From positions 1-64,000 of the forward strand of contig JAFAYI010000024.1 of assembly GCA_019240475.1 (NCBI GenBank): a stretch of 64,000 bases of DNA, in the 5' to 3' direction. A program made the translations under genes and the position numbers. The notes beneath the pieces were generated by a model, which saw only the letters and a program-made list of their open reading frames with translations, was not told the DNA's origin and did no database searches. Positions within the stretch are counted from its first letter, which is position 1, and each line of letters opens with the position of its first letter. Positions 63,750 to 64,000 of this stretch are shown one piece after another. Source of the stretch: Acidobacteriaceae bacterium. Its GTDB lineage: Bacteria; Acidobacteriota; Terriglobia; Bryobacterales; Bryobacteraceae.

Positions 63750-64000
63750 ATGAGTAGGAAAATCCGTTCGACGACGATCTTATGCGTGCGCCGCAACGGC
63801 AAAGTCGTTCTCGCCGGTGATGGACAAGTCACCATGGGCAGCGAAGTCTTAAAGGGCGGGGCGCGGAAGCTCCGGCGGCTTTACAACGGAAAGATCGTCT
63901 CCGGCTTTGCCGGCTCTACCGCTGATGCTTTTGCTCTGTTCGCCCGCTTCGAGTCGAAGCTGGAGCAGCATGGCGGCAACCTGCCGCGCAGCGTAGTGGA
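63750..64000 (+). CDS. hslV: ATP-dependent protease subunit HslV (3' end outside window)
   Basis: Proteasome-like threonine peptidase that works with the HslU unfoldase. The first 83 codons are visible: [58 protein letters not shown], an almost canonical HslV N-terminus with a short propeptide before the catalytic Thr pair. It starts 77 bases after crcB. The gene runs out of the window and hslU is presumably beyond. Confidence 0.95.
   Translation, partial: MSRKIRSTTILCVRRNGKVVLAGDGQVTMGSEVLKGGARKLRRLYNGKIVSGFAGSTADAFALFARFESKLEQHGGNLPRSVV

Noticed and set aside
1..64000. tRNA, rRNA, insertion sequences, integrases and attachment sites
   Set aside because: I scanned the intergenic gaps by eye and saw no tRNA-like cloverleaf with a GTTCGAATC-type arm, no transposase or integrase frame, and no long inverted repeats flanking a gene. 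A dedicated tRNA search would be decisive.

Overview
The window is a GC-rich, gene-dense bacterial chromosome segment. It has no rRNA, tRNA, CRISPR array, insertion sequence or phage genes that I can see. The gene content suggests a Gram-negative soil bacterium of the Acidobacteriota, probably Bryobacteraceae or Solibacter-like. This is inferred from lpxC, from giant secreted NHL/choice-of-anchor-D/tectonin proteins, from secreted Gfo/Idh/MocA, ThuA and TIM-barrel sugar proteins with export signals, and from a non-ImuAB dnaE2. No marker gene settles the taxonomy.

Layout. 1-7500: the tail of an unknown gene, a 1334-residue multi-propeller secreted protein, an orphan fliM, small membrane proteins and a ThuA-like protein. 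7500-11763: a minus-strand housekeeping run, aroC-def-fmt-argJ plus an NTF2-like protein. 11822-13801: an MgtC-like protein and a Gln-rich membrane protein. 13795-17758: a minus-strand group of class III sirtuin, TPM protein, nucleotidyltransferase, LemA and lipA, with a tandem hairpin repeat between lemA and lipA. 17776-22184: plus-strand DUF885 protein, OFA-family transporter and Tat-exported oxidoreductase. 22191-26153: gamma carbonic anhydrase-hisS-aspS-VOC operon. 26235-33143: beta-lactamase-like hydrolase, Ser/Gly repeat protein, FHA-GAF-PP2C phosphatase, type II NADH dehydrogenase and amidase.

33205-37036 holds divergent dnaE2 and tag with overlapping promoters and a LexA-like box. 37058-42043 is a tightly overlapped four-gene operon, DUF4331-TPR-TPR-NicO exporter, in which every product has an export signal. 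It is the best candidate here for an undescribed system. 42130-45969 is a Tat-exported PaoABC-type molybdenum aldehyde oxidoreductase. 46028-50006 carries a glycogen debranching enzyme and TreZ. 50401-56644 is a histidine utilisation operon (hutH-hutU-hutI-hutF) headed by ribA. 56740-62973 has an orphan LytS-like kinase, a TIM-barrel protein, an MsbA-like ABC exporter, a YdcF protein, an unknown membrane protein and lpxC. 63197-63672 is a fluoride riboswitch whose switching helix covers the crcB ribosome binding site, followed by the start of hslV.

Genes on one strand often overlap as ATGA or TGATG, which implies translational coupling. These overlaps were used to choose starts.
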